Below, piece by piece: positions 28,585 to 38,096 of a stretch of 64,000 bases of DNA. The position numbers and the translations under genes were made by a program. Each line of letters starts with the position of its first letter. Positions within the stretch are counted from its first letter, which is position 1. This stretch comes from Pseudomonas sp. IB20 (GTDB lineage Bacteria > Pseudomonadota > Gammaproteobacteria > Pseudomonadales > Pseudomonadaceae): contig NZ_CP046103.1 of assembly GCF_009707325.1 (NCBI RefSeq), positions 1,971,810 through 2,035,809 of the forward strand. The letters are read 5' to 3'. The notes beneath the pieces were generated by a model. The model saw only the letters and a program-made list of their open reading frames with translations, searched no databases and was not told the DNA's origin.

Positions 28585-29900
28585 CAGGATCCGTCTTCGC
28601 GTACGTCGCCCTGGTCATTACGCTCATATTTCCAAACCGCTTCACCACGCCGTACGACCCGTACGAACCCGTTGTCATACTCGTAGGAAGTCGGCTCATC
28701 CTCCCCAGGAAACAGCGCCACCAAACGCCCGGCTTCGTCGTATTGATACGCCGTCACCGCCCCGAGCGGGTCCTGCTCAACCGTCAGCCGGCCCTTGGCG
28801 TCATAGGATTTGAAATGCTCAGCGCCGTCCGGATCAATGCGCTGCACCAGCCGCGCCCGCTGGTCATGGACATAAACTTCCTGGCTACCATCGGCGTTGT
28901 GAACCGTAACCCTGCCGCCGTCCTCCCACGCATACCGCGTGTCCATCTGTGAAAAGCTGGCCCAATGCCGGACACACCGCGCCGCTTTACCAGCCCGTTC
29001 CCACTCCCAAAAGAAACTCGCCCCACCGGCCAACTGCCGCTCAAGAATGACGTGCTGATCGTCGTACCGATAAACCTCACTTTCGCCTACAGCGTTAGTC
29101 GCTGAAACCAGTCGTCCAGCTTCGTCATAGCTGTAGGAAACGACGTTCTGCTCTGTCACCCAAACATACGGTTCACGCCCTTTGGCACGATGAACCTGAT
29201 AGTCAACGGCAACAATGCGACCGAGTTCGTAGCGTAGAAATAGCGACCGACCCGCACCGTTATCCAGCCGCTCAACCCGCCCCAAGCGATCACGAGAAAT
29301 CCGCAGCCGGTTGTCATACGCATCGCTGATCGCCGTCAGCACACCGTCGCGAAAGTGATAAAACCGTGACGCCTGAGCCAGCACCAACTCATCAGGCAGC
29401 GACCCCAAGTAAATCGCCGCTTCGGCCAAACTGTTGGTGATCGCCGGTCGAGCCACCGTGGGCAAGGGCAGGGCAGTAGACCGGTTCTCATGATCCGTCC
29501 AAACCACCGAATCACCGTCCACCACCAACCGCTGCGCCAGCGAGTGACTCCAGCCAAACCCCAACCCACAATCCACTTCCACCGCACTGGTGCGGTACAA
29601 ACGGGTCCACTCAAACGGCAATATCCCATCCAGCGCGCCATCGGTAAGAGTCAGCAACTCCTCGCCGGTGACCATCGACACCGGGCAGCCATTGGTGGCC
29701 GTTTTATCCGCAGGCGCCGCCGCATCTCCCTGCGGATTCTTCGCAGCGACAGGCACATCATCGACATGTTCCTGGCGCACCAACGCCGTCTTCTGCGTCT
29801 TGCTGCGAACCGCTGGCACCGCGTTCGTAACCAGGTTCTCCCCAGCCTTCAACGGCGCACCCGCCACCGTGTTGATCGACGTCGCCGGCCCTGCGAGCAA
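28584..29900 (-). CDS. Rhs protein, middle fragment
   Basis: A frame of about 438 residues. It holds the conserved block PVSMVTGEELLTLTDGALDG, the start of the Rhs cocoon, and the first YD repeats (YSYDEAGRLVS, YQYDEAGRLVA). It stops at TGA 28584-28586 just where a DPDGHVT repeat motif appears in another frame, so the stop is due to frame loss and is not a natural end. The TTG start at 29900 is probably not used; the frame extends upstream as LDAHVEAAKPILL, joining the N-terminal part across another shift. Confidence 0.75.
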   Translation of the reverse strand: MLAGPATSINTVAGAPLKAGENLVTNAVPAVRSKTQKTALVRQEHVDDVPVAAKNPQGDAAAPADKTATNGCPVSMVTGEELLTLTDGALDGILPFEWTRLYRTSAVEVDCGLGFGWSHSLAQRLVVDGDSVVWTDHENRSTALPLPTVARPAITNSLAEAAIYLGSLPDELVLAQASRFYHFRDGVLTAISDAYDNRLRISRDRLGRVERLDNGAGRSLFLRYELGRIVAVDYQVHRAKGREPYVWVTEQNVVSYSYDEAGRLVSATNAVGESEVYRYDDQHVILERQLAGGASFFWEWERAGKAARCVRHWASFSQMDTRYAWEDGGRVTVHNADGSQEVYVHDQRARLVQRIDPDGAEHFKSYDAKGRLTVEQDPLGAVTAYQYDEAGRLVALFPGEDEPTSYEYDNGFVRVVRRGEAVWKYERNDQGDVREDGS

Positions 29901-29916
29901 TATCGGCTTAGCCGCC

Positions 29917-30441
29917 TCAACATGGGCATCCAGGCGGCATCACCAGCTTTTTAGCCAGCAACTCCAACAAATCCCGCGTCCGTCCAGACTTGATATGCCC
30001 AAGCACCTGCGTACCCAGGCGCACCGCCACACCCATTCCCGCCGTTGCCCAAATCAGCAGCAGGTTGATCAATACCTCGCCAGTGATCTCCCCCATCAAC
30101 TCATTCATTTCTGGCGGCGGCAGCATGCGCATCCAGCTGACCATCGCCGACACATAAATGAACAGCAGTGGCTCATCGCTAAGCACCAGCAGGCCGTTGG
30201 CGATCGCGTCGTTGCCGAGCTTCAGCAGCTCATCAAGTTCGGTTTGGGAGATGTAGTGCAGCAACTTCTCGCTGTTGGGCTTGATGTCCGCCAACAGGTC
30301 ATACAACTGCGTGATGTTGTCCCACAGCCCGTAAAGTGCTTTGCCCATGCCACTGAGAAACGCCGCTTCCAGCATCCTGCGCCGGTCCAGCGGGGTAGCG
30401 TCGCGTAGTTCTTCCACAGCGGCGCAAAGGTGCCGTTCCAC
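29917..30441 (-). CDS. Rhs N-terminal region, second fragment
   Basis: A frame containing ATPLDRRRMLEAAFLSGMGK and hydrophobic helices near PLLFIYVSAMVSWMRML and EVLINLLLIWATAGMGV. This is the membrane-prone region that precedes the cocoon in many Rhs effectors. The real sequence enters from the frame of the next fragment around 30410, where one base appears to be missing, and leaves it around 29935. Confidence 0.6.
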   Translation of the reverse strand: MERHLCAAVEELRDATPLDRRRMLEAAFLSGMGKALYGLWDNITQLYDLLADIKPNSEKLLHYISQTELDELLKLGNDAIANGLLVLSDEPLLFIYVSAMVSWMRMLPPPEMNELMGEITGEVLINLLLIWATAGMGVAVRLGTQVLGHIKSGRTRDLLELLAKKLVMPPGCPC

Positions 30442-30789
30442 TCACTGCGCAGCCAATCTTCCAGCGGTGCAATGACCGACTGATAGGAGGCATGCAGCGC
30501 CTTGAAGTGTTCTTTGGAAACGTTGGGGTAAAAACTGACTCGGTACTTCTGGTTACGATCACACTCGGTGATTTCCAGAATGCCGCTGGGCCCGATGGTT
30601 TTATGGATGGGTTCGCCCAGCGGGCCACCGTTGGGGTCGACACGTTGTAACACCACGGGCGTGTTGCCAATGGGCACGAATCGAGCACTCTGGAACATAT
30701 GCACCAAGGTCAAGGTGCCGTCTTGCTTGCACGCTGCAACGGTGGTGCTGGGCAGGATAGAGCGATCGATCGGCGCGACGAGCGCCACC

Positions 30790-31001
30790 TCATTCCACCT
30801 TGAACACCTGTTCTACATCCAGCGCCGAAAAGCTCCAGAAGCTCGAAGCCCAGTCGTCAAAGGTGTTCAGGCAGTTGCGAAAGTCACGCAAGACGCTTTC
30901 ACTTGAATCCATGGCGGCCAGCACCAGAAGGCCAATAGCTTGGCTGGTGGCGGCGATCAAAAGACAGCCCCAAAAACTAGGGCTTTAACGGAAAAAACCA
31001 T
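30790..31001 (-). pseudogene. Small membrane protein upstream of Rhs, frameshifted
   Basis: ATG at 31001 follows GAGGG and encodes MVFSVKALVFGAVF, then a stop. In the next frame LIAATSQAIGLLVLAAMDSS continues and ends DVEQVFKVE at TGA 30790-30792, two bases before the Rhs GTG. Adding one T to the run at 30959-30962 gives a single protein of about 70 residues with a long hydrophobic N-terminus and a soluble tail. Its position suggests co-translation with Rhs. Family unknown. Confidence 0.6.
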
Positions 31002-31108
31002 CTGCAATCCCTCGCACTGTGTGATCAGGCGAAGGACTTTGCAGAGGTTTTCAGGCGGTATCTGTAGAGCTTATCCGGTAGTTATGTGGGATGTTTCAGT
31101 AGTCCTTG

Positions 31109-31747
31109 TCAGCGCTGCGCAAACGCCAAATTCAACCCGCGCGCAAACGCCAAATTCAACCCCAGTCCTGCAAAGGCTGCCGCAAAACTGCAGCGCAGCC
31201 AGTTCTGCACTCGAGGCGATTCGATCACGGCACGGCGGAAGCCATTGGCCAGCAGGCCATAGATCACGAAAACCGCAAACGTCATCGCCATGAATACGCC
31301 GCTCAGTACCAGCATTTGCACGGCGGGCGCGGTGCTGCCGAGGGTGACGAATTGGGGCAGAAAGGCCAGGAAGAAAATCGTCAGTTTGGGGTTGAGGATG
31401 TTCAGCAGCAAACCCCGGAGCATCAGGCTGCGCGCTGTGGCTACCGTCGGTGCGTCATTCATGGCGAAGGCCGAGCGATCACGCCAGGTGGCGTAGGCCA
31501 GGTAGAGCAGGTAGGCGACGCCCGCATATTTGAGTACTTCAAACGCCAGCGCGCTGGTGTGCAGCAGCGCGGAAAGGCCGAGCACGGACGCCAGCAAGTG
31601 GGGGAGGATGCCCGCGGTACAGCCCAACGCTGCGAACACGCTGGCGCGCTTGCCGGCGGTGAGGCCGGTGGACACGGTAAAGATCACACCGGTGCCGGGG
31701 ATCAGCACGACGATCAGGCAGGTAACGAAGAAGTTCACACTGAGCAT
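31109..31747 (-). CDS. LysE family amino acid exporter
   Basis: A 212-residue inner-membrane protein with six helices. The LysE/RhtB signature appears as FVTCLIVVLIPGTGVIFTVSTGL near the start and LLLNILNPKLTIFFLAFLPQF in the middle. The family exports amino acids or related metabolites. Start 31747 (MLSVNFF) has GGAGTTTG upstream; the longer frame to 31882 runs into the divergent promoter. The C-terminus carries an exact internal duplication (GLNLAFAR followed by GLNLAFAQ) caused by a 24-bp tandem repeat. Confidence 0.9.
   Translation of the reverse strand: MLSVNFFVTCLIVVLIPGTGVIFTVSTGLTAGKRASVFAALGCTAGILPHLLASVLGLSALLHTSALAFEVLKYAGVAYLLYLAYATWRDRSAFAMNDAPTVATARSLMLRGLLLNILNPKLTIFFLAFLPQFVTLGSTAPAVQMLVLSGVFMAMTFAVFVIYGLLANGFRRAVIESPRVQNWLRCSFAAAFAGLGLNLAFARGLNLAFAQR
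31117..31164. repeat. 24-bp tandem repeat at the lysE-like 3-prime end
   Basis: 31117-31138 and 31141-31162 are identical (GCGCAAACGCCAAATTCAAC plus CC), with a period of 24 bp. It adds eight residues in frame just before the stop. Confidence 0.95.
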
Positions 31748-31891
31748 GGCATTCAAACTCCTGTAGGAATGGTCGATGACAGATCCTGTCACGTTAGTTT
31801 GCGGCTGGCGAGTGCAGCATGTCGGCGAACCCCGGTTAGACTTACCTGTCGATATGCGCAATGCCGGCCCGTCGTTAGCCAAGGAAACCCC

Positions 31892-32977
31892 ATGTATTCA
31901 AGCCGCCTGATCCTGTGCCTCACCACGTTGCTGGTGCTGGCCGGTTGCTCCACTTCACGCAGCCCGCAACAGCCGGAACGCAGCGAGGCCGAGGTGACCG
32001 CGCAGATTGTGCGGCTGCTGCCGGCATCGGTACCGGACCGTAAAGGCTGGGCCCAGGATATCTACACCGCCTTTGACACCCAGAAGATCTTCCCCAGCAC
32101 CGAAAATATCTGCGCCGTGCTGGCGGTGACCGAGCAAGAGTCCACGTACCAAGTTTACCCTGCGGTGCCAAACATGGGCAAGATCGCCCAGGATGAAATC
32201 TTGCGGCGCGCCGGCAAGGTCCATGTGCCGGCCTTTGTGGTACGTAGCGCGCTGCAATTGCGCTCGCCCACGGGCAAGTCCTACGCCGATCGCTTGAGTG
32301 CTGCGCGCACGGAGAAGGACCTGAGTGGGATCTTTGACGATTTCATCAGCGTGGTGCCCTTGGGCAATACCTTGTTCGGCGGTTTCAACCCGGTGCATAC
32401 CGCAGGCCCCATGCAAGTCAGCATCGACTTTGCACAGAAACAGGCGCGGGGTTATCCCTACACGGTGGATGGCACGATTCGCCGGGAAGTCTTCACGCGT
32501 CGCGGCGGCATGTATTTCGGTATCGCCCACTTGCTGGGCTACCCGGTCAATTATGACCAGCCGTTGTACCGCTTTGCTGACTTCAACGCCGGTTGGTACG
32601 CCAGCCGTAATGCCGCGTTCCAGGCAGCGCTCAGCCGTGTCACCGGTACCGAGTTGGCGCTAGATGGGGACTTGATTCGTTACGGTTCATTATTGCCGGG
32701 CACCACCGAGCTGGCGGTGCGCTCCCTGGGCGCCAAGTTGGACATGCGCAACCCCAGTATCCGCAGCCAGTTGGAGAAGGGTGAGCAATTGGACTTTGAG
32801 GAAACCACCCTCTACAAACGCGTGTATGCACTGGCTGATAAAGCTGCGGGCAAGCCAATGCCAAGGGCGATCTTGCCGGGCATCGTGCTCAAGAGCCCGA
32901 AGATCACTCGCAACCTGACGACAGCTTGGTTTGCCAAGCGAGTGGATGAGCGGTATCAGCGCTGCATGAAGCGCTGA
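31892..32977 (+). CDS. DUF1615 family lipoprotein
   Basis: A 361-residue predicted lipoprotein. The signal peptide is MYSSRLILCLTTLLVLAGC with lipobox LAGC. The rest matches DUF1615: a lysozyme-like pattern with AVTEQESTYQVYPAVPNMGK and FNAGWYASRNAAFQAAL, suggesting a possible cell-wall lytic or binding role. AAGGAAACCCC lies directly upstream. It is divergent from the LysE gene and convergent with the DUF4349 gene, whose frame overlaps its last 74 bases. Confidence 0.85.
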   Translation: MYSSRLILCLTTLLVLAGCSTSRSPQQPERSEAEVTAQIVRLLPASVPDRKGWAQDIYTAFDTQKIFPSTENICAVLAVTEQESTYQVYPAVPNMGKIAQDEILRRAGKVHVPAFVVRSALQLRSPTGKSYADRLSAARTEKDLSGIFDDFISVVPLGNTLFGGFNPVHTAGPMQVSIDFAQKQARGYPYTVDGTIRREVFTRRGGMYFGIAHLLGYPVNYDQPLYRFADFNAGWYASRNAAFQAALSRVTGTELALDGDLIRYGSLLPGTTELAVRSLGAKLDMRNPSIRSQLEKGEQLDFEETTLYKRVYALADKAAGKPMPRAILPGIVLKSPKITRNLTTAWFAKRVDERYQRCMKR

Positions 32978-33758
32978 TCATCGTGACGATTCGACAACGC
33001 GCCACAGACACCCACAGCCACACCACCGGGAACGCCAGGATCACGAACGGCAGCACATAACTGGCGCGCTCCAAGGCGTCTGCTGTGCCGCCCACTAGGT
33101 TGTCGCCCAGGTTGCTGAACATCCGGCTGAAGCGTGACGGCTGGTTCGCGCCATCGGATGAGCGGAAATTCAGGGTCACGCGGTTGGTATCAAGGCGGCG
33201 TTGCTGGCCGGCGGCGACCTGGGCGAGTTCCTGCAGTTCGTTTTCGATGCCGGCCTGTTCCTTGCTCAAGGCGATCAGGTCGCTGACGGTGATGTCCTTG
33301 CGTTTGGTCAGTTCGTCGAGGCGTTGCTGCTGGGCTTGCAGGCGGTCCTGGCGACGGCGCACATCGGCGACTGCGTCGGCCAGGTCTTCGGCGGTGGTGA
33401 TGCGCTGGCCGAGTTTTCCACCTTCGGCGGCCAGTGCGACCATCGGCTCCACGCCGGTGGGCGCAATGCGCAAGATGATCTCGCCGCCGTTGCCATCCTC
33501 GGTGATGCCCAGGATATTGCAGGCGCCAAAGCGTGCCGACTCACAGGCCTCGCGAGTTGCCTGCATGCGCGGTGCGAGCAGGGCGCCGGGCAGGGCCAGG
33601 GTCAGCTCGTGCTCATACGCCAATTGCGCGCCGGCTCGGCCCTGTTCGCCGTTGATCACGGTGGCGCGAGGGTGATCCTTGGGCGAACAACCGGCCAGGG
33701 CCAAGCCGGCCAGCAAGATTAAAAGCAGCGGTTTTGTTGTGCCGTCCAGGTGGCGCAT
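32904..33758 (-). CDS. DUF4349 domain lipoprotein
   Basis: A predicted lipoprotein of about 284 residues. The signal peptide ends LLAGLALAGC; DUF4349 contains a coiled coil (RRRQDRLQAQQQRLDELTKR, VSDLIALSKEQAGIENEL) and a C-terminal membrane helix (YVLPFVILAFPVVWLWVSV). Start 33758 has AAGGAAC upstream. The last residues (CRIVTMISASCSAD...) read antisense into the DUF1615 gene. Adding one base near 32990 would end the protein at VVESSR without overlap, so a further small indel is possible. Confidence 0.82.
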   Translation of the reverse strand: MRHLDGTTKPLLLILLAGLALAGCSPKDHPRATVINGEQGRAGAQLAYEHELTLALPGALLAPRMQATREACESARFGACNILGITEDGNGGEIILRIAPTGVEPMVALAAEGGKLGQRITTAEDLADAVADVRRRQDRLQAQQQRLDELTKRKDITVSDLIALSKEQAGIENELQELAQVAAGQQRRLDTNRVTLNFRSSDGANQPSRFSRMFSNLGDNLVGGTADALERASYVLPFVILAFPVVWLWVSVARCRIVTMISASCSADTAHPLAWQTKLSSGCE

Positions 33759-33915
33759 TGCAGTTCCTTGGAGTGTGCGGGGGAAATTGACCGCGATTAA
33801 AGCGGGTCTGGCGGATTTACGCAAAGCATCGCGCAGGATTTGCGTGGCTGATGATGATGGCTGCCTTAGGGGGCAGGGCGTACACCTCAAGCCTTACTCC
33901 AAGGATGAATTCGCC

Positions 33916-34331
33916 ATGATCGCCTACGCCGTGCCCGAAGGGTTTGTTTCGCTGCCGCGCAGTAGCCCGCTGCTCGACGTGTTAGGCCCGGCGTATTGCC
34001 GCGGCGAAGGCCTGCAACTGGAAATCGGCCTGCGCGCCGACAACCGTCACGCGAATGGGCGCGGCACGGTGCATGGCGGGGTGTTGGCGACCCTGGCGGA
34101 TGTCGGCATGGGTTATGCGATGGCGTTTTCCAGTGAGCCGCCGTTGCCGTTGATTACCGCGAGCATGACCTTGGATTACTTGGGGGCGGTGCAGGTCGGG
34201 GAATGGATCGTGATGCGGTTGGAGCATCACAAGCGAGGGCGGCAGATGGCCTTGCCACGGTGAGCTTGCAGGTGGGGGAGAAGGTGGTGGCGCGGGCGAA
34301 TGCGGTGTTTGCGGTGCCTCGTACGGACTGA
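33916..34331 (+). pseudogene. PaaI-type hotdog thioesterase, apparent frameshift
   Basis: A hotdog acyl-CoA thioesterase starting at ATG 33916 (AAGGATG upstream). The active-site block is NRHANGRGTVHGGVLATLADVG (residues about 47-68), followed by ITASMTLDYLGAVQVGEWIV. The frame ends early at 34263 after RGRQMALPR. From 34256 the next frame gives ATVSLQVGEKVVARANAVF to TGA 34331, the normal end of the fold. Restoring one T in the GGCCTTGCC segment (34249-34254) joins them. Hydrolyses CoA thioesters in the family; substrate unknown. Confidence 0.8.
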
Positions 34332-34365
34332 TAATGCCGGTCTGTGGCAGGGACCGCGTAAAAAG

Positions 34366-34399
34366 AAAAGGCCCGATTTTTCGTGGAATCGGGCCTTTT
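34366..34399. terminator. Bidirectional rho-independent terminator
   Basis: AAAAGGCCCGATT (34366-34378) pairs perfectly with AATCGGGCCTTTT (34387-34399), eight-base loop. It separates the convergent thioesterase and thiolase genes. Confidence 0.95.
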
Positions 34400-34417
34400 C
34401 TCATGCTGCTCTTTGAA

Positions 34418-35599
34418 TCAGCTGCGTTCGAGGGCGAGGGCTACACCCTGGCCGCCACCGATGCACAGTGTCGCCAGGCCTTTCTTGGCATCGCGCTTGA
34501 TCATTTCATGCAGCAGGGTCACCAACACGCGGCAACCTGACGCGCCGATAGGGTGGCCGATGGCGATGGCACCGCCGTTGACGTTGACTTTGTCGGCGTC
34601 CCATTCCAGTTCTTTGCCCACCGCCAGCGATTGCGCGGCAAAGGCTTCGTTGGCTTCGATCAGGTCCAGGTCACCCAGGTTCCAGCCGGCTTTGTCCAGG
34701 CAGCGGCGGGTGGCCGACACCGGGCCAATGCCCATGATCGCTGGGTCGACGCCGGCATTGGCGTAGCTGGCGATACGCGCCAGAACAGGCAGGCCGAGGG
34801 CCTTGGCCTTGTCGGCGCTCATCAGCAACACTGCGGCGGCGCCGTCGTTGAGGCTGGAAGCGTTGCCGGCGGTGACGCTGCCGTCTTTCTTGAATGCAGG
34901 TTTGAGCTTGGCCAGGGACTCGGCGGTGGTGCCGGCGCGCGGTTGTTCATCCACGGCGAAGGCCACTGGGTCGCCCTTGCGCTGAGGGATCAGGATCGGG
35001 GTAATTTCATCAACAAACCGGCCGGCTTCAATCGCCGCAGTGGCTTTCTGCTGGGAGGCGGCGGCGAAAGTGTCCTGGGCTTCACGGCTGATGCCGTACT
35101 TGTCCACCAGGTTCTCGGCGGTGATGCCCATGTGGTAGTCGTTGAACGCATCCCACAGGCCGTCGGTGATCATACTGTCGATCATTTTGGCGTGGCCCAT
35201 GCGCAAACCGGTGCGCGCGGCGGGCAATACGTACGGCGCCAGGCTCATGTTCTCCATGCCGCCAGCGATGATCACCTCAGCGTCGCCGCAACGGATCGCT
35301 TGGGCGCCCAGGTGCAGGGCCTTGAGGCCCGAGCCGCAAACTTTGTTGAGGGTCAAGGCCGGCACGGCGTGGGGCAGGCCGGCGAGAATCGATGCCTGGC
35401 GTGCAGGGTTCTGGCCGCTGCCAGCGGTGAGTACCTGGCCGAGGATGACTTCATCCACCTGTGCCGGGTCCAGGCCGGTTTGCTCCAGCAGGCGACGGAT
35501 TACGGCGGCGCCCAATTGCGGTGCCGGAATGTTCGCCAACGAACCCTGGAAGCTGCCCACGGCGGTGCGGGTGGCAGCAACAATCACGACGTCTTGCAT
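34418..35599 (-). CDS. atoB: Acetyl-CoA C-acetyltransferase (thiolase)
   Basis: A 393-residue biosynthetic/degradative thiolase. The nucleophile Cys is in [14 protein letters not shown] (about residue 88). The second active-site His and Cys are in [17 protein letters not shown] and CIGGGQG near the C-terminus. It splits acetoacetyl-CoA into two acetyl-CoA. It is the third gene of an operon with the two CoA-transferase subunits (11 bp apart), so together they activate and cleave a 3-ketoacid. Start 35599 (MQDVVIV) has GAGGACAG upstream. Confidence 0.94.
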   Translation of the reverse strand: MQDVVIVAATRTAVGSFQGSLANIPAPQLGAAVIRRLLEQTGLDPAQVDEVILGQVLTAGSGQNPARQASILAGLPHAVPALTLNKVCGSGLKALHLGAQAIRCGDAEVIIAGGMENMSLAPYVLPAARTGLRMGHAKMIDSMITDGLWDAFNDYHMGITAENLVDKYGISREAQDTFAAASQQKATAAIEAGRFVDEITPILIPQRKGDPVAFAVDEQPRAGTTAESLAKLKPAFKKDGSVTAGNASSLNDGAAAVLLMSADKAKALGLPVLARIASYANAGVDPAIMGIGPVSATRRCLDKAGWNLGDLDLIEANEAFAAQSLAVGKELEWDADKVNVNGGAIAIGHPIGASGCRVLVTLLHEMIKRDAKKGLATLCIGGGQGVALALERS

Positions 35600-35610
35600 G
35601 GAATCTGTCC

Positions 35611-36270
35611 TCACTGGAAGTGCATTTCTGGAACGTGGTCCGGGACGATCAGTTTACCGGCGGTCTTGCTCACAATCTCTTCAACGCTGACGCCAGGTGC
35701 GCGTTCCTTGAGGACAAAAGCGCCATTTTCGATTTCAAGGTAAGCCAGGTCCGTCAATACACGCTTGATGCACTTGGCGCCGGTCAGCGGCAGGCTGCAT
35801 TGGCTGAGCAACTTGGACTCACCGTCCTTGGACGCGTGGGTCATGATCACTATGATGTTTTCTGCACCGGCCACCAGGTCCATGGCGCCGCCCATGCCTT
35901 TGACCAATTTGCCAGGGATCATCCACGAGGCGATGTTGCCGTGTACGTCCACCTCAAACGCGCCGAGCACCGTGAGGTCAACGTGGCCGCCGCGAATCAT
36001 CGCGAAAGACTCGGCGGAGGAAAAGATCGAGGCGCCAATGCGCGCAGTCACGGTCTGCTTGCCGGCGTTGATCATGTCGGCATCGATGGTGTCTTCAGTC
36101 GGAAACGGGCCCATGCCGAGCAGGCCGTTTTCCGATTGCAGCATCACTTCCATGCCTTCGGGAATGTAGTTGGCCACCAGGGTTGGAATGCCGATGCCCA
36201 GGTTGACGTAGAAACCGTCCTGCATTTCGCGGGCGACGCGTTGAGCCATTTGTTCGCGGGTAAGAGCCAT
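35611..36270 (-). CDS. 3-oxoacid CoA-transferase subunit B
   Basis: A 219-residue beta subunit of a family I CoA-transferase. It carries the catalytic Glu in [14 protein letters not shown] (near residue 46-59) and [16 protein letters not shown]. With subunit A it moves CoA from succinyl- or acetyl-CoA to a 3-ketoacid such as acetoacetate or dehydrocarnitine. Start 36270 has GGAGACAAAC upstream. Gene order LysR / A / B / thiolase matches the P. aeruginosa dhcR-dhcAB-atoB locus for carnitine breakdown, but acetoacetate use is equally possible. Confidence 0.92.
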   Translation of the reverse strand: MALTREQMAQRVAREMQDGFYVNLGIGIPTLVANYIPEGMEVMLQSENGLLGMGPFPTEDTIDADMINAGKQTVTARIGASIFSSAESFAMIRGGHVDLTVLGAFEVDVHGNIASWMIPGKLVKGMGGAMDLVAGAENIIVIMTHASKDGESKLLSQCSLPLTGAKCIKRVLTDLAYLEIENGAFVLKERAPGVSVEEIVSKTAGKLIVPDHVPEMHFQ

Positions 36271-36301
36271 TGTTTGTCTCCTTATTATTTGGGCTGGCGG
36301 A

Positions 36302-37000
36302 TTATTTGCGGACAGTGCGCTGTTCGATGCGCTTCTCGAAGGTGCCGCAGATGATCCGGTCGACGTAGATGCCTGGGGTGTGGATCTGCGCCGGGTCCAG
36401 CTCGCCCGGTTCGACGATTTCCTCGACTTCGACCACGGTGATCTTGCCGGCGGTGGCCGCCAGCGGGTTGAAGTTCTGGGCGGTGTGGCGATAAATGACG
36501 TTGCCGAAATGGTCGGCTTTCCAGCCTTTGACGATGGCGAAGTCACCGGTGATGGACTCTTCCATCAGGTACGGGCGGCCATTGAATTCACGGGTTTCCT
36601 TGCCTTCGGCAACGGGGGTGCCGACGCCGGTGGCGGTGAAGAACGCCGGGATACCTGCGCCGCCTGCGCGCATTTTTTCCGCCAGGGTGCCTTGGGGCGT
36701 CAGTACCACTTCGATTTCGCCGCTGAGCAATTGCTTCTCGAACAGGGCGTTTTCACCGACGTAGGACGCGATCACTTTGCTGATCTGTTTTTGTTCCAGC
36801 AGCACGCCGAGGCCGAAACCGTCGACGCCGCAATTGTTGGAGACGACGGTCAGATCGCGGGTGCCTTTGCGCTTGATCTCGGCGATGAGGTTTTCCGGAA
36901 TGCCGCACAGGCCAAAACCACCGGAAAGCACGGTCATGCCGTCTTCCAGGCCAGCCAGCGCTTCTTCATAGGACGCCACGCGTTTATCGAAACCTGCCAT
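36302..37000 (-). CDS. 3-oxoacid CoA-transferase subunit A
   Basis: A 232-residue alpha subunit, first gene of the operon. Typical blocks are [20 protein letters not shown], the Gly-rich CoA-binding loop, [19 protein letters not shown], and [19 protein letters not shown]. Start 37000 follows GAGGTGCAT. It is divergent from the LysR gene at 37134, so that regulator is the likely controller. An AT-rich stretch with TTGATTTGTTAAG and TTGATTGATTTAG lies in the shared promoter. Confidence 0.92.
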   Translation of the reverse strand: MAGFDKRVASYEEALAGLEDGMTVLSGGFGLCGIPENLIAEIKRKGTRDLTVVSNNCGVDGFGLGVLLEQKQISKVIASYVGENALFEKQLLSGEIEVVLTPQGTLAEKMRAGGAGIPAFFTATGVGTPVAEGKETREFNGRPYLMEESITGDFAIVKGWKADHFGNVIYRHTAQNFNPLAATAGKITVVEVEEIVEPGELDPAQIHTPGIYVDRIICGTFEKRIEQRTVRK

Positions 37001-37133
37001 ATGCACCTCTTTTATTGTTTGTGGGCCAGCCAATGACCTGAGTGTTGCGCCGACGGATTGATTTGTTAAGTTGTTTTTTAAGGTTGATTGATTTAGAAAA
37101 CAGCATAGTCGACCCGCCGTCCGGAGCAGCCTC

Positions 37134-38036
37134 ATGACAGTTAAACAGATGCGTGCCTTTCTCGCCGTGGCCCAGAGCCTGAGTTTTGCCGCCGCCTGCG
37201 AGCGCCTGCACCTTTCCCAATCGGCGCTGAGCCTGACCATCAAGGGGCTGGAGGAGGGCTTGGGCGGTCGTTTGTTCAGCCGCAATACGCGTAACGTTGC
37301 GCTGACGCCTGAAGGTGAGTCGTTGCTGCCCCTGGCGCGTCGCTTGATTGCGGATTGGGACAACGCCGAGGATGAACTACGCCAGCGTTTTACCTTGCAG
37401 CGCGGCCGGGTGACGGTGGCGGCGATGCCGTCGTTTGCGGGCAATTTACTTCCGCCGATCCTGAAGATATTTCGCGCACGTTACCCTCAGGTGAATGTGA
37501 CGGTGCATGACCTGATCAACGAGCAGGTGCTGGAGATGGTCCGCGACCGTCAGGTGGAGTTGGGCGTGGCGTTCGAACCGTCCGAAGGTTCGTCATTGGC
37601 CTTCACGCCGTTGTACCTGGACCGGTTTATTGCGGTGGTGCCGGGGGATTCACCGTTGGCCCAGCGTGCCGAAATCGACTGGAAAACCTTGCTGGAACAG
37701 CCGTTCATTACCTTGCAGCGGCCTTCCACGGTAAGGGTAATGCTGGAGGAGCATCTGGGCGCGTTGCAGATGAAATTGCCGGTGGCGTTGGAAAGCCATC
37801 AACTGGCAACGGTGGGCAAGATGGTTGCCAATGGCCTGGGCGTCAGCGCGGTACCGGCATTGTGTGCACGGCAGATGGAGGAGGCGGGCGCCCATTGCAT
37901 CACCTTGAGTGATCCGGTGATTGAGCGGCCGATTGGAGTGCTGACCAAACCTGGCCATGAGCTGTCGGCGGCGGCGCAGGTGTTGTTTGATATCTTTCGG
38001 GATGAAGCGGGGAAGGGCAGATTTCCAACCTTTTAA
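37134..38036 (+). CDS. LysR-family regulator of the CoA-transferase operon
   Basis: A 300-residue LysR regulator. The winged helix-turn-helix (about 1-60) reads [20 protein letters not shown] and [20 protein letters not shown], and the substrate-binding domain fills about 90-295. It is transcribed divergently from the CoA-transferase/thiolase operon with 133 bp between, the classical LysR layout. By position it could be the DhcR equivalent. The effector is probably a ketoacid or its CoA ester, which is inference. Confidence 0.88.
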   Translation: MTVKQMRAFLAVAQSLSFAAACERLHLSQSALSLTIKGLEEGLGGRLFSRNTRNVALTPEGESLLPLARRLIADWDNAEDELRQRFTLQRGRVTVAAMPSFAGNLLPPILKIFRARYPQVNVTVHDLINEQVLEMVRDRQVELGVAFEPSEGSSLAFTPLYLDRFIAVVPGDSPLAQRAEIDWKTLLEQPFITLQRPSTVRVMLEEHLGALQMKLPVALESHQLATVGKMVANGLGVSAVPALCARQMEEAGAHCITLSDPVIERPIGVLTKPGHELSAAAQVLFDIFRDEAGKGRFPTF

Positions 38037-38051
38037 GCGCACCGCAAAACA

Positions 38052-38083
38052 ACGGTGGGAGCTGGTAAACCAGCTCCCACCGT
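38052..38083. terminator. Long perfect hairpin between convergent genes
   Basis: Arms ACGGTGGGAGCTGGT and ACCAGCTCCCACCGT (15 bp, perfect) with a two-base loop, 15 bp after the LysR stop. There is no T-run. The GTGGGAGCTGG arm is REP-like. Confidence 0.75.
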
Positions 38084-38096
38084 GAGTAAGTTGTAC

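Larger units (their letters stand above)
26338..30788 (-). pseudogene. Frameshifted Rhs effector gene (reconstructed)
   Basis: Read as one gene, this is a Rhs protein of about 1,480 residues. It begins at GTG 30788 (MALVAPIDRSILPSTTV...), runs through a hydrophobic N-terminal region, the YD-repeat cocoon, the PLGL-containing boundary and a short toxin tip. The frame is lost near 30409-30413 (WK|E LRDATPL), near 29925-29940 (KKLVMPP|LDAHVEAAKP) and twice within 28577-28600, where RE, DPDGHVT and TNYNKHGQL lie in three different frames. No VgrG, PAAR or EagT gene is adjacent. Either the gene is dead or the sequence has indel errors. Confidence 0.75.
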
